DNA of 64,000 bases from Bartonella sp. M0283 (GTDB lineage: Bacteria > Pseudomonadota > Alphaproteobacteria > Rhizobiales > Rhizobiaceae): positions 1,798,001-1,862,000 of the forward strand of contig NZ_JACFSK010000001.1 of assembly GCF_016100455.1 (NCBI RefSeq). The letters are read 5' to 3'. The translations under genes were made by a program, and so were the position numbers. This document shows, piece by piece, positions 51,827-61,653 of the stretch (position 1 is the first letter of the stretch; every line of letters begins with the position of its first letter). The notes under the pieces are model-generated. The model made no database searches, was not told the origin of the DNA, and saw only the letters and a list, made by a program, of their open reading frames with translations.

Positions 51827-53299
51827 GTGCCTGAATTCATGAGAAAAACAATGTTAAAAGCGGCGCTTGGCGCTATCCTGTCTTCTACCGCGCTTCTTCC
51901 CCTTTATGCGCAACAACATAGTCAATCAACTGTTATACAACAAAAAATGACTGTTTCAGCCAGTCCGGATCTTCCGGAAATCACAAAATCGGGTCCGACG
52001 CAAAGCTTCACCTTGAAAAATGGCCTTCAAGTTGTCGTGATTGAAAATCATCGGGCACCGGTTGTCACGCAAATGATCTGGTATCATGTCGGTTCTGCCG
52101 ACGAACCGAAGGGGCACACCGGCATTGCCCATTTTCTTGAACATTTGATGTTCAAAGGCACAGCAAATCATAAAGATGGCGAATTTTCGAAATTCATCGC
52201 CAAAATAGGTGGCGAAGAAAATGCTTTCACCTATTATGATTACACCGGTTACTATCAAAGCGTTGCTTCCGATTATCTCGAAACAATTATGGAATTCGAA
52301 GCAGACCGGATGGAAAATCTGGTTTTGACAGACGAAGTGATAGCGCCGGAAAGAAACGTGATCATTGAAGAAAGACGTATGCGTACCGATAATAATCCGG
52401 ATGCAATGCTAGCCGAGGAAACGCGGGCAACATTATTTATGAACAGTCCCTACCATAATCCGGTTATCGGCTGGAAACAGGAAATGGAAAAGCTGACACG
52501 CGATGACGCGATCGCTTTCTATAACAAATATTATACCCCGAACAATGCAACCCTCATTATTTCCGGCGATGTTACGGCCGAAAAAGTGCGTGAACTCGCG
52601 ACAGAGATCTACGGAAAACTACCTGTCCGTTCGCAGATTGGTCCGCGTATTCGCCCTCAGGAGCCTGAAAAGCAAACGCTACGCACGGTGACAATGCACG
52701 ACCCGCGGGTGAGCGAGCCAAGTTTCCAAAAAATGTGGGTGGTTCCTTCCTATCACAATGCAAAAGACAAAAAAGAGGCTCAAGCACTCGATTTACTTGG
52801 AGAGATTCTCGGTGGCGCACCACGTGGACGGCTCTATCAGACATTGGTTGTAAAAAACGGTTCGGCAGCATCAGTGGGAGCAAATTATAGCGGCAATGCA
52901 GTCGACGACGGTGTATTTTACCTCTATGGAATGCCGCGGGGAGACGCAAGTCTTGAAGATGTTCAAGAACAAATTGCTCATGAACTTACCGAAATACGGA
53001 AAAATGGCGTGACAAAGTCCGAACTTGATCAGGCACGCAACCGCTTTATCAAGAATATGATTTTTTCACTGGACAGCCCTTCCGGTCTCGCGCAAATTTA
53101 CGGTAGCTCCCTTTCGGTCGGGATGACTATAGAAGATGTAACTGAATGGCCTGATAGACTGAAAGAAGTGACAACAGATGATATAAAAGCGGTCGCCAAT
53201 CGCTATCTTGATCCCGACAAAAGCGTTACCAGCTATTTGTTACCTCCGGCTAGCGAAAAAACATCCGCAAATGCAGATCAAAAGAAGAAAAACCAATGA
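51827..53299 (+). CDS. M16 family zinc peptidase, active subunit type
   Basis: 490 residues. Signal peptide (MLKAALGAILSSTALLPLYA) and an inverted zinc motif HFLEHLMFKG (His-x-x-Glu-His) with the downstream acidic ligand region. C-terminal M16 half-domain from about 230. GTG at 51827, seven bases after GAGAGGA, is chosen; the frame opens at 51797 within rsmD. Paired with a second M16 protein that lacks the zinc motif, as in two-subunit periplasmic processing proteases. Confidence 0.9.
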   Translation: MPEFMRKTMLKAALGAILSSTALLPLYAQQHSQSTVIQQKMTVSASPDLPEITKSGPTQSFTLKNGLQVVVIENHRAPVVTQMIWYHVGSADEPKGHTGIAHFLEHLMFKGTANHKDGEFSKFIAKIGGEENAFTYYDYTGYYQSVASDYLETIMEFEADRMENLVLTDEVIAPERNVIIEERRMRTDNNPDAMLAEETRATLFMNSPYHNPVIGWKQEMEKLTRDDAIAFYNKYYTPNNATLIISGDVTAEKVRELATEIYGKLPVRSQIGPRIRPQEPEKQTLRTVTMHDPRVSEPSFQKMWVVPSYHNAKDKKEAQALDLLGEILGGAPRGRLYQTLVVKNGSAASVGANYSGNAVDDGVFYLYGMPRGDASLEDVQEQIAHELTEIRKNGVTKSELDQARNRFIKNMIFSLDSPSGLAQIYGSSLSVGMTIEDVTEWPDRLKEVTTDDIKAVANRYLDPDKSVTSYLLPPASEKTSANADQKKKNQ

Positions 53300-53307
53300 G
53301 GATTGCT

Positions 53308-54636
53308 ATGAACAAGAAATCGAATATTTTTCATTGTGCTTCAATCCTCGCATTCTCGCTTTTTTTGAGTCTCGGTTTGGGAGTAACAACCGCAAGTGCC
53401 TTGAATATAGAAAATGTAACATCAAAAAAAGGAATCCATGGTTGGCTTGTTGAAGACAGAACTGTGCCGGTTGTAGCAATCCAATTTTCCATTGGTGGTG
53501 GAACAACACAGGATCCGGAAGGCAAAGAAGGTTTGGCAAATTTGATGACCGGGCTTTTTGATGAAGGTGCCGGTGATTTTGACTCCCAATCCTTCCAGGG
53601 GCGGCTTGATGATCTCGGTGCAGAAATGGCATTTTCGGTCAATCGTGACCGGATGCGCGGCAGCATGAGAGTGCTCGCCGATAATCGCAAAGAGGCTTTC
53701 AACCTGCTTGCACTTGCTGTTCAGAAGCCCCGCTTTGATGATGACGCCATTGATCGCATTCGTGAACAATTGGTGGCTGAACTCAAAGCATCTGAAAAAG
53801 ACCCGAAAACCATCGCCCAAAATCGTCTTTTGACATTGATCTACGGCAAACATCCTTATGCCCGTCGAGGGGAAGGAACACCCGAAACGCTGATGAGTAT
53901 AAATCATGATGATCTCGTCAAGGCACATCACAATATGTTTGCCCGCGACAATATCCATATCGGCATTGTGGGTCCTGTTTCACCGGATGATGCCGCAACA
54001 ATCATTGATCAAATATTTGGCGACTTGCCAGAGAAAGCCGAGCTTCAAAAAGTAGAAGAAGCAAAACTTAATCTGGGTGGTATGGCGAATGTCAATTATA
54101 ATTTGCCACAAACATCCTTGATGCTTGTCTATCCGGGCATCAAACGTAATGACCCGGATTTTTTTGCTGCCTATTTGATGAATTATGTTCTGGGTGGACC
54201 CGGTCTTACCTCGCACCTGTTCTCGGAGGTGCGTGAAAAACGCGGCCTTGCTTACACTGTCGGTTCGTCTTTGATGCTTTATGACCATTCGGCAAGTTTG
54301 GCTATTTCTACCGGCACCCGTTCGAGCGAAGCTCAAAAAACCCTTGCAACCATTCGTAATGAAGTGAAAAGGATGGCCGATGAAGGTGTGAGCGAACAAG
54401 AACTCGAAGATGCAAAAAGTTACGTGATCGGTTCTTATGCTGTCCAAAATATGGGGTCATCCTCGGAAATTGCGGCAACACTCGTCGGCTTGCAGGATGA
54501 AAAATTACCTATTGATTATATTGATCAAAGACGCGCACTTATCGAGGCTGTAACGCGCGATCAGGTCAAGGCGATCGCAGAGAAGTTACTTCGTACGGAA
54601 CCGGCTTTATTGGTTATCGGTCCGTCAAAAGGTTGA
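53308..54636 (+). CDS. M16 family protein lacking the zinc-binding motif
   Basis: 442 residues with signal peptide (ILAFSLFLSLGLGVTTASA). Where active members have HxxEH this one reads GLANLMTGLFDEG, so no zinc can be bound; it has the Arg-Tyr type substrate-binding region EKRGLAYTVGS. Likely the partner subunit of the protease upstream. ATG at 53308 follows GAGGA; ATG at 53296 overlaps the previous stop as ATGA. Confidence 0.9.
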   Translation: MNKKSNIFHCASILAFSLFLSLGLGVTTASALNIENVTSKKGIHGWLVEDRTVPVVAIQFSIGGGTTQDPEGKEGLANLMTGLFDEGAGDFDSQSFQGRLDDLGAEMAFSVNRDRMRGSMRVLADNRKEAFNLLALAVQKPRFDDDAIDRIREQLVAELKASEKDPKTIAQNRLLTLIYGKHPYARRGEGTPETLMSINHDDLVKAHHNMFARDNIHIGIVGPVSPDDAATIIDQIFGDLPEKAELQKVEEAKLNLGGMANVNYNLPQTSLMLVYPGIKRNDPDFFAAYLMNYVLGGPGLTSHLFSEVREKRGLAYTVGSSLMLYDHSASLAISTGTRSSEAQKTLATIRNEVKRMADEGVSEQELEDAKSYVIGSYAVQNMGSSSEIAATLVGLQDEKLPIDYIDQRRALIEAVTRDQVKAIAEKLLRTEPALLVIGPSKG

Positions 54637-54720
54637 ACAACCGGGTTTAATTCCTGGAAATCGAAAAAGCGGGCAGCTTCTGTCTATTTATTGAAGGGCC
54701 CCTCTATCAAGCCTTCTATA

Positions 54721-54752
54721 ATGCCGACTCGACTAAAAGAGTCGGCATTTTT
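54721..54752 (+). terminator. intrinsic terminator after the M16 pair
   Basis: ATGCCGACTC (54721-54730) pairs with GAGTCGGCAT (54739-54748), followed by TTTTTA. Canonical. Confidence 0.93.
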
Positions 54753-55069
54753 ATAAAATGCATTCATCCGATTTATTTTTTTGCTCAAACTGCAAATGTT
54801 CGCGTTAAAACATAAGAATATATAAATTTCACGAACAGTTACGGACTAAGTTTACTGAAATCAATTGATGTCCGGTTTATAATTTTGAACATAGTCGCCG
54901 TTATATTTCCAAAAATTGCTGTTCATTCTGCATAAATGTTAAAAAATTGTGAGGGTCTTCATCTTCGTGCCTGATCTCCGAGATTTTACCTATATTCAAT
55001 GAAAAGAATTGAGTTTTATAGCTTAAGTTTTTATAAAATCTTATGCAAAATGATCGAGAGGAATCTTCT
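54753..55069. other. 317-base promoter region before pmbA
   Basis: AT-rich; no gene supported. A minus-strand open frame (54901-55332) runs antisense into pmbA and has no coding support. The ribosome binding site GAGAGGAA lies before the pmbA start. Confidence 0.5.
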
Positions 55070-56401
55070 ATGGTCCTAAATAGCCAAATTGATAAAGCTT
55101 CGGCATTGGTCGAGGCAGCACGCAAAGCCGGCGCCGATAGTGCTGATGCAGTCATCATCGGCTCACGCTCGGTAAGCGTATCGGTACGGCTTGGTAAAGT
55201 GGAATCAACCGAAGCATCGGAAAATGATGATTTCTCGTTGCGGGTATTTGTCGGCAAAAGAGTAGCAAGCATTTCGGCCAATCTTTCGGCTGATCCGGCA
55301 AGTCTTGCCGAACGCGCCGTCGCTATGGCCAAAGTTTCGCCCGAAAACCCTTTCGAAGGTTTGGCTGATCGCTCTCTCCTTGTTAAAAAACCGAAAGATC
55401 TTGATCTTTATGACCCTTTTGTTCCCGATAGCAAACGCCTGACAGAAGAGGCCTTCGAGATTGAAAATGCGGCATTGTCAGTCAAAGGTGTTACCAATTC
55501 GGGCGGTGCAACTTCTGCTTATGGAAGCGGCGGTCTGGTCCTTGTCACCAGCGACGGTTTTTGTGGCAGTTATCGCTCAAGTCGCTTTTCCTATTCATGT
55601 AGCGCCCTTGCCGGCGAAGGTACGGCAATGGAACGGGACTATGATTACACAACAGCTCTTCACCACGATGCTCTTGATAAGACAACAACAACCGGGAAAA
55701 ATGCCGGTGAGCGTGCGGTTCGTCGATTAAATGCGCGAAAGCCAAAAACCGGAACAGTCAATGTTATTTTTGAACCGCGCATGGCACGCGGTATTGCAAG
55801 CCACATTGCCTCAATGGTGAATGGTGCCGCTGTTGCACGTAAAACCAGCCTGTTGCAAAACCGCATGGGCGAACAAATTATGAAGCCGACAGTTACCGTC
55901 ACTGATCAACCGTTGAAAAAACGAGGCAATGCTTCCCGTCCTTTTGATGGCGAGGGTGTCGAGGGAATGCCACTCAACGTTATTGAAAATGGCGTCCTCA
56001 AGCACTGGTTTTTATCTTCAACAGTTGCCCGCGAACTTCATCTTGAAACCAATGGTCACGGCGTACGCTCTGCTTCTTCCGTGCAACCGGCAAGTACCAA
56101 TTTTGCGATTGAACCGGGCGATAAAACGCCGGAAGAAATCATGCAAGAAATCAAAACCGGATTTTACGTCACCGAATTGGTTGGCCATGGTGTCGATCTT
56201 GTGACAGGTCAATATAGCCGTGGCGCTTCCGGTTTCTGGATTGAAAATGGCGAGCTTGCTTATCCGGTAAGTGAAGTAACGCTAGGCTCCAATCTACTTG
56301 ATATGTTGGCGCATCTTACACCGGCAAGTGATATTGACCGTCGTTATGGAACAGCTGCCCCTAGTTTGTTGATTGAAGGAATGACCCTTGCAGGCAAATA
56401 G
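55070..56401 (+). CDS. pmbA: PmbA/TldE family metalloprotease subunit
   Basis: 443 residues, TldD/PmbA family. N-terminal domain with VSVRLGKVESTEASEN and RVFVGKRVASIS; C-terminal barrel with VIFEPRMARGIASHI, the DGEGVEGMPLNVIENGVL block and TNFAIEPGD. It lacks the HExxxH zinc motif of TldD, as PmbA/TldE should. TldD/TldE pairs process modified peptides and are linked to CcdA antitoxin degradation in E. coli; tldD is not in the window. ATG at 55070. Confidence 0.93.
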   Translation: MVLNSQIDKASALVEAARKAGADSADAVIIGSRSVSVSVRLGKVESTEASENDDFSLRVFVGKRVASISANLSADPASLAERAVAMAKVSPENPFEGLADRSLLVKKPKDLDLYDPFVPDSKRLTEEAFEIENAALSVKGVTNSGGATSAYGSGGLVLVTSDGFCGSYRSSRFSYSCSALAGEGTAMERDYDYTTALHHDALDKTTTTGKNAGERAVRRLNARKPKTGTVNVIFEPRMARGIASHIASMVNGAAVARKTSLLQNRMGEQIMKPTVTVTDQPLKKRGNASRPFDGEGVEGMPLNVIENGVLKHWFLSSTVARELHLETNGHGVRSASSVQPASTNFAIEPGDKTPEEIMQEIKTGFYVTELVGHGVDLVTGQYSRGASGFWIENGELAYPVSEVTLGSNLLDMLAHLTPASDIDRRYGTAAPSLLIEGMTLAGK

Positions 56402-57188
56402 CACAACCAATTCGGCAGATCTGGAGCTTATCGTCAATGCTGCTCATCAAGCAGGAAAGACGGCTTTAAGCTATTTCGGGCACGACCCGAAAGTCTGGAT
56501 CAAACCGGGAAATTCACCGGTGAGTGAAGGCGATTTTGCTGCCGATAAAGTTCTGAAAGAACTTTTATTGAAAGCCCGCCCCGATTATGGCTGGATATCG
56601 GAAGAAACCCGAGATGAACGCCCACACAGCGACTATAAACGATATTTTGTGGTTGATCCGATTGACGGAACACGTGGTTTTCTTTCCGGTTCGAAACATT
56701 GGTGTGTATCTGTCGCCATCATAGAAAACGGAATTTCGCAAGTTGGCGTTCTCAATTGTCCTGCAACCCGTTCGGTCTATAAGGCTGAAAGAGGTAAAGG
56801 AGCTAGCCTTAATGGCAATAAGCTTCCGCTTCTTGAAAGGCATGAGGGGAAACTCGTTGTTTCTGCAACCGGAAAACTTGAAGCCAAGCTTCCGGAAACC
56901 TTCAAATCACAGGTCAGTTTTGCCCATTACCTGCCTTCACTTGCCTATCGTATTGCACTTGCCGCAGAAGGAAAGATTGATATCGTTCTGGTCAAACCTG
57001 ATAGCCATGATTGGGATATTGCCGCTGCCGATCTTATTTTGCAGGAATGTGGCGGTGCGATAAAGAATATGGACGACAAAGAGCCGGTTTATGGACAAGC
57101 ACCTTTCGAACACGATTTTTTGATTGCAGGCATGAACAGCGAGCTTAATAACGTGATAGATATTGTCCGTAAAATTCGATTGGGATAA
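56388..57188 (+). CDS. cysQ: 3'(2'),5'-bisphosphate nucleotidase CysQ-like (inositol monophosphatase family)
   Basis: 266 residues. Lithium-sensitive phosphatase motifs: SEETRDE (metal), VDPIDGTRGFLSG (metal and catalytic), HDWDIAAADLIL. The RGF-type loop suits 3'-phosphoadenosine 5'-phosphate hydrolysis. TTG start at 56388, seven bases after GAAGGA, overlapping pmbA by 14 bases. Lies before the DUF4170 gene as usual in alphaproteobacteria. Confidence 0.9.
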   Translation: MQANSTTNSADLELIVNAAHQAGKTALSYFGHDPKVWIKPGNSPVSEGDFAADKVLKELLLKARPDYGWISEETRDERPHSDYKRYFVVDPIDGTRGFLSGSKHWCVSVAIIENGISQVGVLNCPATRSVYKAERGKGASLNGNKLPLLERHEGKLVVSATGKLEAKLPETFKSQVSFAHYLPSLAYRIALAAEGKIDIVLVKPDSHDWDIAAADLILQECGGAIKNMDDKEPVYGQAPFEHDFLIAGMNSELNNVIDIVRKIRLG

Positions 57189-57233
57189 TCGTTTAACAAC
57201 TCGAGAATGGGTAGAGAATAATAGGAGGTCTAT

Positions 57234-57479
57234 ATGAGCGCGACAGATGAACCAAAACAATTGTTGCATCTTGTCTTTGGTGGAGAATTGAAGAATCTCG
57301 ATAGCAACGAATTTCGTGATCTTGATAATCTTGATATCGTTGGAATCTTCCCCGATTACAAATCTGCCGAAGCTGCCTGGCGAGCGAAAGCCCAGTCAAG
57401 TGTCGATAATGCTTTGCAACGTTATTATATTGTTCATCTTCATCGCCTGCTTGACCCCGAACATTCCGCTAGCAAATAG
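57234..57479 (+). CDS. DUF4170 family protein
   Basis: 81 residues, LLHLVFGGELKNLDS... and DIVGIFPDYKSAEAAWRAKAQ with RYYIVHLHRL. Small conserved alphaproteobacterial protein of unknown role, always close to cysQ and Kdo/lipid A genes. ATG behind ATAGGAGG. Confidence 0.9.
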   Translation: MSATDEPKQLLHLVFGGELKNLDSNEFRDLDNLDIVGIFPDYKSAEAAWRAKAQSSVDNALQRYYIVHLHRLLDPEHSASK

Positions 57480-57705
57480 ATATTTGCCTATTTTGAAACG
57501 AACCAATATAGTTTTAACACTTTTTGAAGCATTTTCGCATTCTTCGCAAAGCATTTGATTGCCATGTCTTGATCTTGGCTGAAGATTATGACAATGACAT
57601 TTCGTTGTCTCGGACTGGCTTTTCAAATGCCTTCGCGGGCTTATGTTATTTTCAAGTAAGAGGATTGCGGCCAGCCTCGTGAAAAGTGATTGGTTCGACA
57701 GTTGA

Positions 57706-58461
57706 ATGACTGAAAAGAAAAAACAAAAAAAATCTGATATATTGAACCGCTTGTGGCGTAAAATCCGCTATCCACTGATGAATGCCCGCGTAACCAAAGC
57801 GATTGTTGTGTCGCTTATGGCCAATTATTTGCGTCTCGTTTATTGGACCAATCCACGGCTTAAAGGTTCGGATGACCCGCAAAAGGCCCATGACGCCTAT
57901 AACCCGTTCATTATTACCTTCTGGCATGGGCGTCATATTATGGGGCCGTTTTTGCGCCCGAAAAAAGAACATATCATTGCCATGTTTTCGCGCTCTGCTG
58001 ATGCCGAGATTAATGCACGGGTTGGTGAAAAACTGGGGCTTGAAACAGTACGCGGTTCGGGCGGACGATCCAAGCACCAGAATACCGACAAAGGCGGTGC
58101 ACGGGCACTTCTTACGTTAAAACGTGCCTTGCAAGGGGGTAAAACGGCCGCAATGATTGCCGATATTGCTCATGGAAAAGCGCGCGAAGCCGGTAAGGGT
58201 ATCATTTTACTTGCCAAAATATCCGGCCGCCCCATTGTCCCTTATATTTATTCCTTTTCTCATGTAAAAATTTTAGAAAAAACATGGGACAAAACCGTGA
58301 TTCCGCTCCCTTTTGGACATTCCATATTTTTGATGGGAGATGCGTTCTATGTTCCTGAGGATGCCGATGATGATCTTATGGAACAAAAGCGCATTGAACT
58401 TTCCGATATTATGAACCGTCTGACGGAAGAGGCTGAAAAACGTCTTAGGGAAGGGAAATAA
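57706..58461 (+). CDS. DUF374 lysophospholipid acyltransferase-like protein
   Basis: 251 residues. An N-terminal hydrophobic stretch leads to FWHGRHIMGPF (the H-x4-type acyltransferase site), FSRSADAEINARVGEKLGLETVRGS, and AAMIADIAHGKAREAGKGIILLAKISG with PIVPYIY. Placed between DUF4170 and kdtA, in the lipid A/Kdo block. In rhizobia and Brucella this position fits an acyltransferase for lipid A or another envelope lipid; the acyl chain cannot be told from sequence. Confidence 0.88.
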   Translation: MTEKKKQKKSDILNRLWRKIRYPLMNARVTKAIVVSLMANYLRLVYWTNPRLKGSDDPQKAHDAYNPFIITFWHGRHIMGPFLRPKKEHIIAMFSRSADAEINARVGEKLGLETVRGSGGRSKHQNTDKGGARALLTLKRALQGGKTAAMIADIAHGKAREAGKGIILLAKISGRPIVPYIYSFSHVKILEKTWDKTVIPLPFGHSIFLMGDAFYVPEDADDDLMEQKRIELSDIMNRLTEEAEKRLREGK

Positions 58462-58472
58462 CGGGGGACATC

Positions 58473-59795
58473 ATGAAAGAATTCAAGGCGCGATCAGCTT
58501 TATATCTTTATCGCCTTGCGGGCGGCTTGATCCGGCCTTTCGTTCCCTTCTATCTATCTTTAAGGGCGGCACGCGGCAAGGAAGACCCGCATCGCAAACG
58601 CGAGCGTATGGGGCGCACCAATAAAAAGCGTCCCGAAGGGCCGCTTATCTGGCTTCATGCAGCAAGTGTTGGCGAAACACTGGCACTGGTTCCCCTCATT
58701 GAACGCATTTTACAGCTTCATATCAATGTGCTTTTGACAACCGGCACAGTTACATCTGCAAGCCTCATTGAAAACCGGTTTGGCAGTCGGGTTATCCATC
58801 AATTTGCACCACTCGACATCAAACCGGCGATAAGAAGATTTCTTGATCACTGGAAACCCGATCTGGCACTCGTTTGCGAATCCGAAATCTGGCCATTGCG
58901 CATTAGCGGACTTGCTCGCCGCCACATTCCGCAAGTCATGGTCAATGCACATATGTCCGCTCGGTCATTCCATTCGTGGCAAAAGCGGTCGGCTCTTGCT
59001 TCGCACATTTTCAGGCAGATAGATGCCGCCATCGGACAAAGCGAAAGTGATGCCGAACAATATCATGCGCTCGGTGTCAAAACAGTTGCTGTTTCGGGAA
59101 ATCTGAAAGCCGACATTGCACCGGCAGCCGACAAAAATCTGTTAATGCAATATCGGGAAAGTTTGCATAACCGGCTGGTTTGGGCGGCCATCTCCACCCA
59201 TGAAGGCGAAGAGAATATCGCTGCCGAAGTTCATCTTGCTTTAAAAACGCGGTTGCCCAATCTTTTGACAATCATTGTACCCCGTCATCCTGAACGGGCT
59301 GACGCGATTATGGAAGAGCTTGCTAAAAAGTCTCTCAATGTTGTCCGGCATAGTGAAAAACAAATGCCAACAGATGACACAGATATCGTTCTTGTCGACA
59401 CGATTGGCGAGATGGGCGTGTTTTTACAACTTGCAAAAGTATCCTTTATAGGCAAATCTTTAACGGAAACCGGCGGGCACAATCCGCTTGAACCTGCACT
59501 TTTGGGGTCCGCCATACTGACAGGCCCGCATGTGGAAAATTTCAAAGATACGTTCGATGTATTTTTTGCCAATAATGCGGCAAGAGTTGTTGAAGATGCC
59601 ACACAATTGGCTGTCCAGCTCAACACACTTTTAACCCATGAACCGTTACGCTATGAAATGATTGAAGCCGCCTATGATACGGCCACCAATATGAGCGGGG
59701 CACTGGAACGCACGTTAAAAGTGCTCCGCCCGTTTATTGACCCATTGATTATGCAGGCAAAACTTCATCATCGGGATACCAATCATGGTTGGTGA
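58473..59795 (+). CDS. kdtA: 3-deoxy-D-manno-octulosonic acid transferase
   Basis: 440 residues, glycosyltransferase family 30 (WaaA). N-terminal anchor, LIWLHAASVGETLALVPLI, the GT-B donor half with IIVPRHPERADAI, and the GGHNPLEPALLGSAILTGPHVENF motif. It adds Kdo from CMP-Kdo to lipid IVA at the inner membrane. Overlaps lpxK by 11 bases. Confidence 0.95.
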   Translation: MKEFKARSALYLYRLAGGLIRPFVPFYLSLRAARGKEDPHRKRERMGRTNKKRPEGPLIWLHAASVGETLALVPLIERILQLHINVLLTTGTVTSASLIENRFGSRVIHQFAPLDIKPAIRRFLDHWKPDLALVCESEIWPLRISGLARRHIPQVMVNAHMSARSFHSWQKRSALASHIFRQIDAAIGQSESDAEQYHALGVKTVAVSGNLKADIAPAADKNLLMQYRESLHNRLVWAAISTHEGEENIAAEVHLALKTRLPNLLTIIVPRHPERADAIMEELAKKSLNVVRHSEKQMPTDDTDIVLVDTIGEMGVFLQLAKVSFIGKSLTETGGHNPLEPALLGSAILTGPHVENFKDTFDVFFANNAARVVEDATQLAVQLNTLLTHEPLRYEMIEAAYDTATNMSGALERTLKVLRPFIDPLIMQAKLHHRDTNHGW

Positions 59796-60807
59796 GGCAC
59801 CGAATTTCTGGTGGAACGACCAAAAATTGATGCGTTGGCTTTTGCTGCCGGTTTCATGGATTTACGGTTTTTTTGCCCGCCGCAGAATGGAACGGGAAAA
59901 TATTCCGGTGATCGATCTTCCGGTTTTGTGTGTTGGCAATTTTACGCTTGGTGGAACGGGAAAAACTCCGGTTGTTATCAGCCTTGCGGAAGCCGCCAAA
60001 AAACTTGGTCTTAATCCGGGCATTGTTTCGCGTGGTTATGGTGGTGAAATACATAGCCCGCATCTCATCGACCCCGAATTTGACAAAGCTCGCGAAGTCG
60101 GTGACGAACCATTGCTTCTTGCCCGACATGCACCGGTTGCTGTAGCAACCGACAGGTTGGGAGCCGCAAAACTCTTACAAAAACAAGGATGCAATCTCAT
60201 CCTGATGGACGATGGTTTTCAAAGTCGCCGCCTATTCGCAGACTATGCTTTGATGGTGGTGGATGGCCTTAGGGGCTTGGGGAACAATGCAGTATTTCCG
60301 GCGGGACCACTCCGTGCACCGCTTGTAACCCAACTTGCCTATACCGATGGTGTGCTGATGATTGGCAATGGTGACAAAGGTAACGAAGTTATCCATATGG
60401 CCGCCCGTGCCGCAAAACCGTTAAACTTTGCCCATCTTGTGCCTTCTGCCACCGATGCTGTTTCTGGCAGAAAATTTTTGGCCTTTGCAGGCATAGGAAA
60501 TCCGCAAAAATTTTTCCGTTCGATCGGTGAATTGGAAGGCAAAGTTGAACAAACTCGGATTTATGCCGACCATCATTTTTATACAGATTTCGACCTTGAT
60601 GACATTATCGGCTCGGCAAAGACCAAACAGCTTTCCCTAGCTACCACCGCAAAGGATTTTGCCCGTTTAAAAACCGATGGACAGGACAAGAAACTTGAAA
60701 ATCTTGTTGTGTTCGATGTCGAGGTTTCTTTTGATGATCCGGATTTTTGTAAGCAACGGATAAATGAAACACTCGAAGCGTTCAAAAAACGCTCTTATGA
60801 GGAATAA
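59785..60807 (+). CDS. lpxK: tetraacyldisaccharide 4'-kinase
   Basis: 340 residues. Walker A-type P-loop FTLGGTGKTPVVISLAEA, SRGYGG, GDEPLLLARHAPVAV and DDGFQSRRL are diagnostic for LpxK, which phosphorylates the lipid A precursor at 4'. Membrane-associated by an N-terminal hydrophobic patch (LLLPVSWIYGFFA). ATG at 59785 inside kdtA. A bidirectional terminator follows. Confidence 0.96.
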   Translation: MVGEAPNFWWNDQKLMRWLLLPVSWIYGFFARRRMERENIPVIDLPVLCVGNFTLGGTGKTPVVISLAEAAKKLGLNPGIVSRGYGGEIHSPHLIDPEFDKAREVGDEPLLLARHAPVAVATDRLGAAKLLQKQGCNLILMDDGFQSRRLFADYALMVVDGLRGLGNNAVFPAGPLRAPLVTQLAYTDGVLMIGNGDKGNEVIHMAARAAKPLNFAHLVPSATDAVSGRKFLAFAGIGNPQKFFRSIGELEGKVEQTRIYADHHFYTDFDLDDIIGSAKTKQLSLATTAKDFARLKTDGQDKKLENLVVFDVEVSFDDPDFCKQRINETLEAFKKRSYEE

Positions 60808-60814
60808 AAATATA

Positions 60815-60842
60815 AAAAGCGCCTCATATGGGCGCTTTTATT
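60815..60842. terminator. bidirectional terminator between lpxK and DUF2093 gene
   Basis: AAAAGCGCC (60815-60823) pairs with GGCGCTTTT (60831-60839) around a seven-base loop; T-runs on both strands (TTTTATT on plus, TTTTATATTTTT on minus). Confidence 0.9.
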
Positions 60843-60871
60843 AAGCTCAATGCATAAACGGAAAATAACGA

Positions 60872-61114
60872 TTATTTTTTAAGTGTTGTGCCCAAAAGCT
60901 TACGCGAACGGGGATCGCATTCGAGTTCACGGCGATAGGAAATTTCGCAACTTGCATAAGCTTCCTGACGTGATGCACTCCAATATCTTAGCTCGTCCAG
61001 CGGAATTTTCTCGCCTGTAATTGCACATAAAACATAGGTTCCGTGTGTTAAAACCTCATAATCGCCACTCAGATAATGGAGTTGCGCCTCGCGTTCACCA
61101 CCGGGAAACATCAT
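60872..61114 (-). CDS. DUF2093 family protein
   Basis: 80 residues. Core HYLSGDYEVLTHGTYVLCAITGEKIPLDELRYWSASRQEAYAS is the complete DUF2093 pattern with two cysteines that could bind metal (VLCA, SCE). Small, soluble, function unknown, typical of Hyphomicrobiales near lpxK. ATG at 61114 behind AAAGG; the frame extends to 61150 without a site. Confidence 0.88.
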   Translation of the reverse strand: MMFPGGEREAQLHYLSGDYEVLTHGTYVLCAITGEKIPLDELRYWSASRQEAYASCEISYRRELECDPRSRKLLGTTLKK

Positions 61115-61653
61115 TATTCTAAACCTTTCAGATTGCTCATTGGCAATCATTATAAAGCGTTGGGTAAAACTATAAAAGCCTTAAATCCCTCGCTCACGAA
61201 ACTATTGATCTCGATTCAAACATATCATGCATTTCGAGGGAGTGACTTTCTATCTCCTCTATCCATTATCCTATAGAGGCGATTTTCTCTTCCCTTCAGA
61301 ATTTTTGTTGTTCAAGCTTTTCGCACCTCTCCAACACAAATTATCCAACCGGAAGCCTGACGGTTTTTGTTATCAAGAAAAAACCAGATCAACCAATTTC
61401 AACAAATGACTCTACAATAAACGGACGGGAGAAGCTGTTTTTTAGAAATAAACGCGAGCCCCCGATCATCCGAAGCGTTCCCGGTTTAATTCGGACACAT
61501 AATTCCGGTTGCATAATTTCGGGCGCATAATAAAGCGTGTTCGGGCGCATAAAATTGGCAGACAAAGCCGCAGACCGGCTTTTCAACCTAAAATCATCTG
61601 TTCTTAAATCTCGATGACGAACAAACACCCTTAGCCTTTCAAAATCAAAACAA
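61115..61653. other. 539-base gap between DUF2093 gene and mutL
   Basis: Both flanking genes are on the minus strand. A 96-codon frame (61389-61679) overlaps the end of mutL and has no recognisable sequence. No terminator hairpin with U-tract was found directly after mutL. Nothing else supported. Confidence 0.45.
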
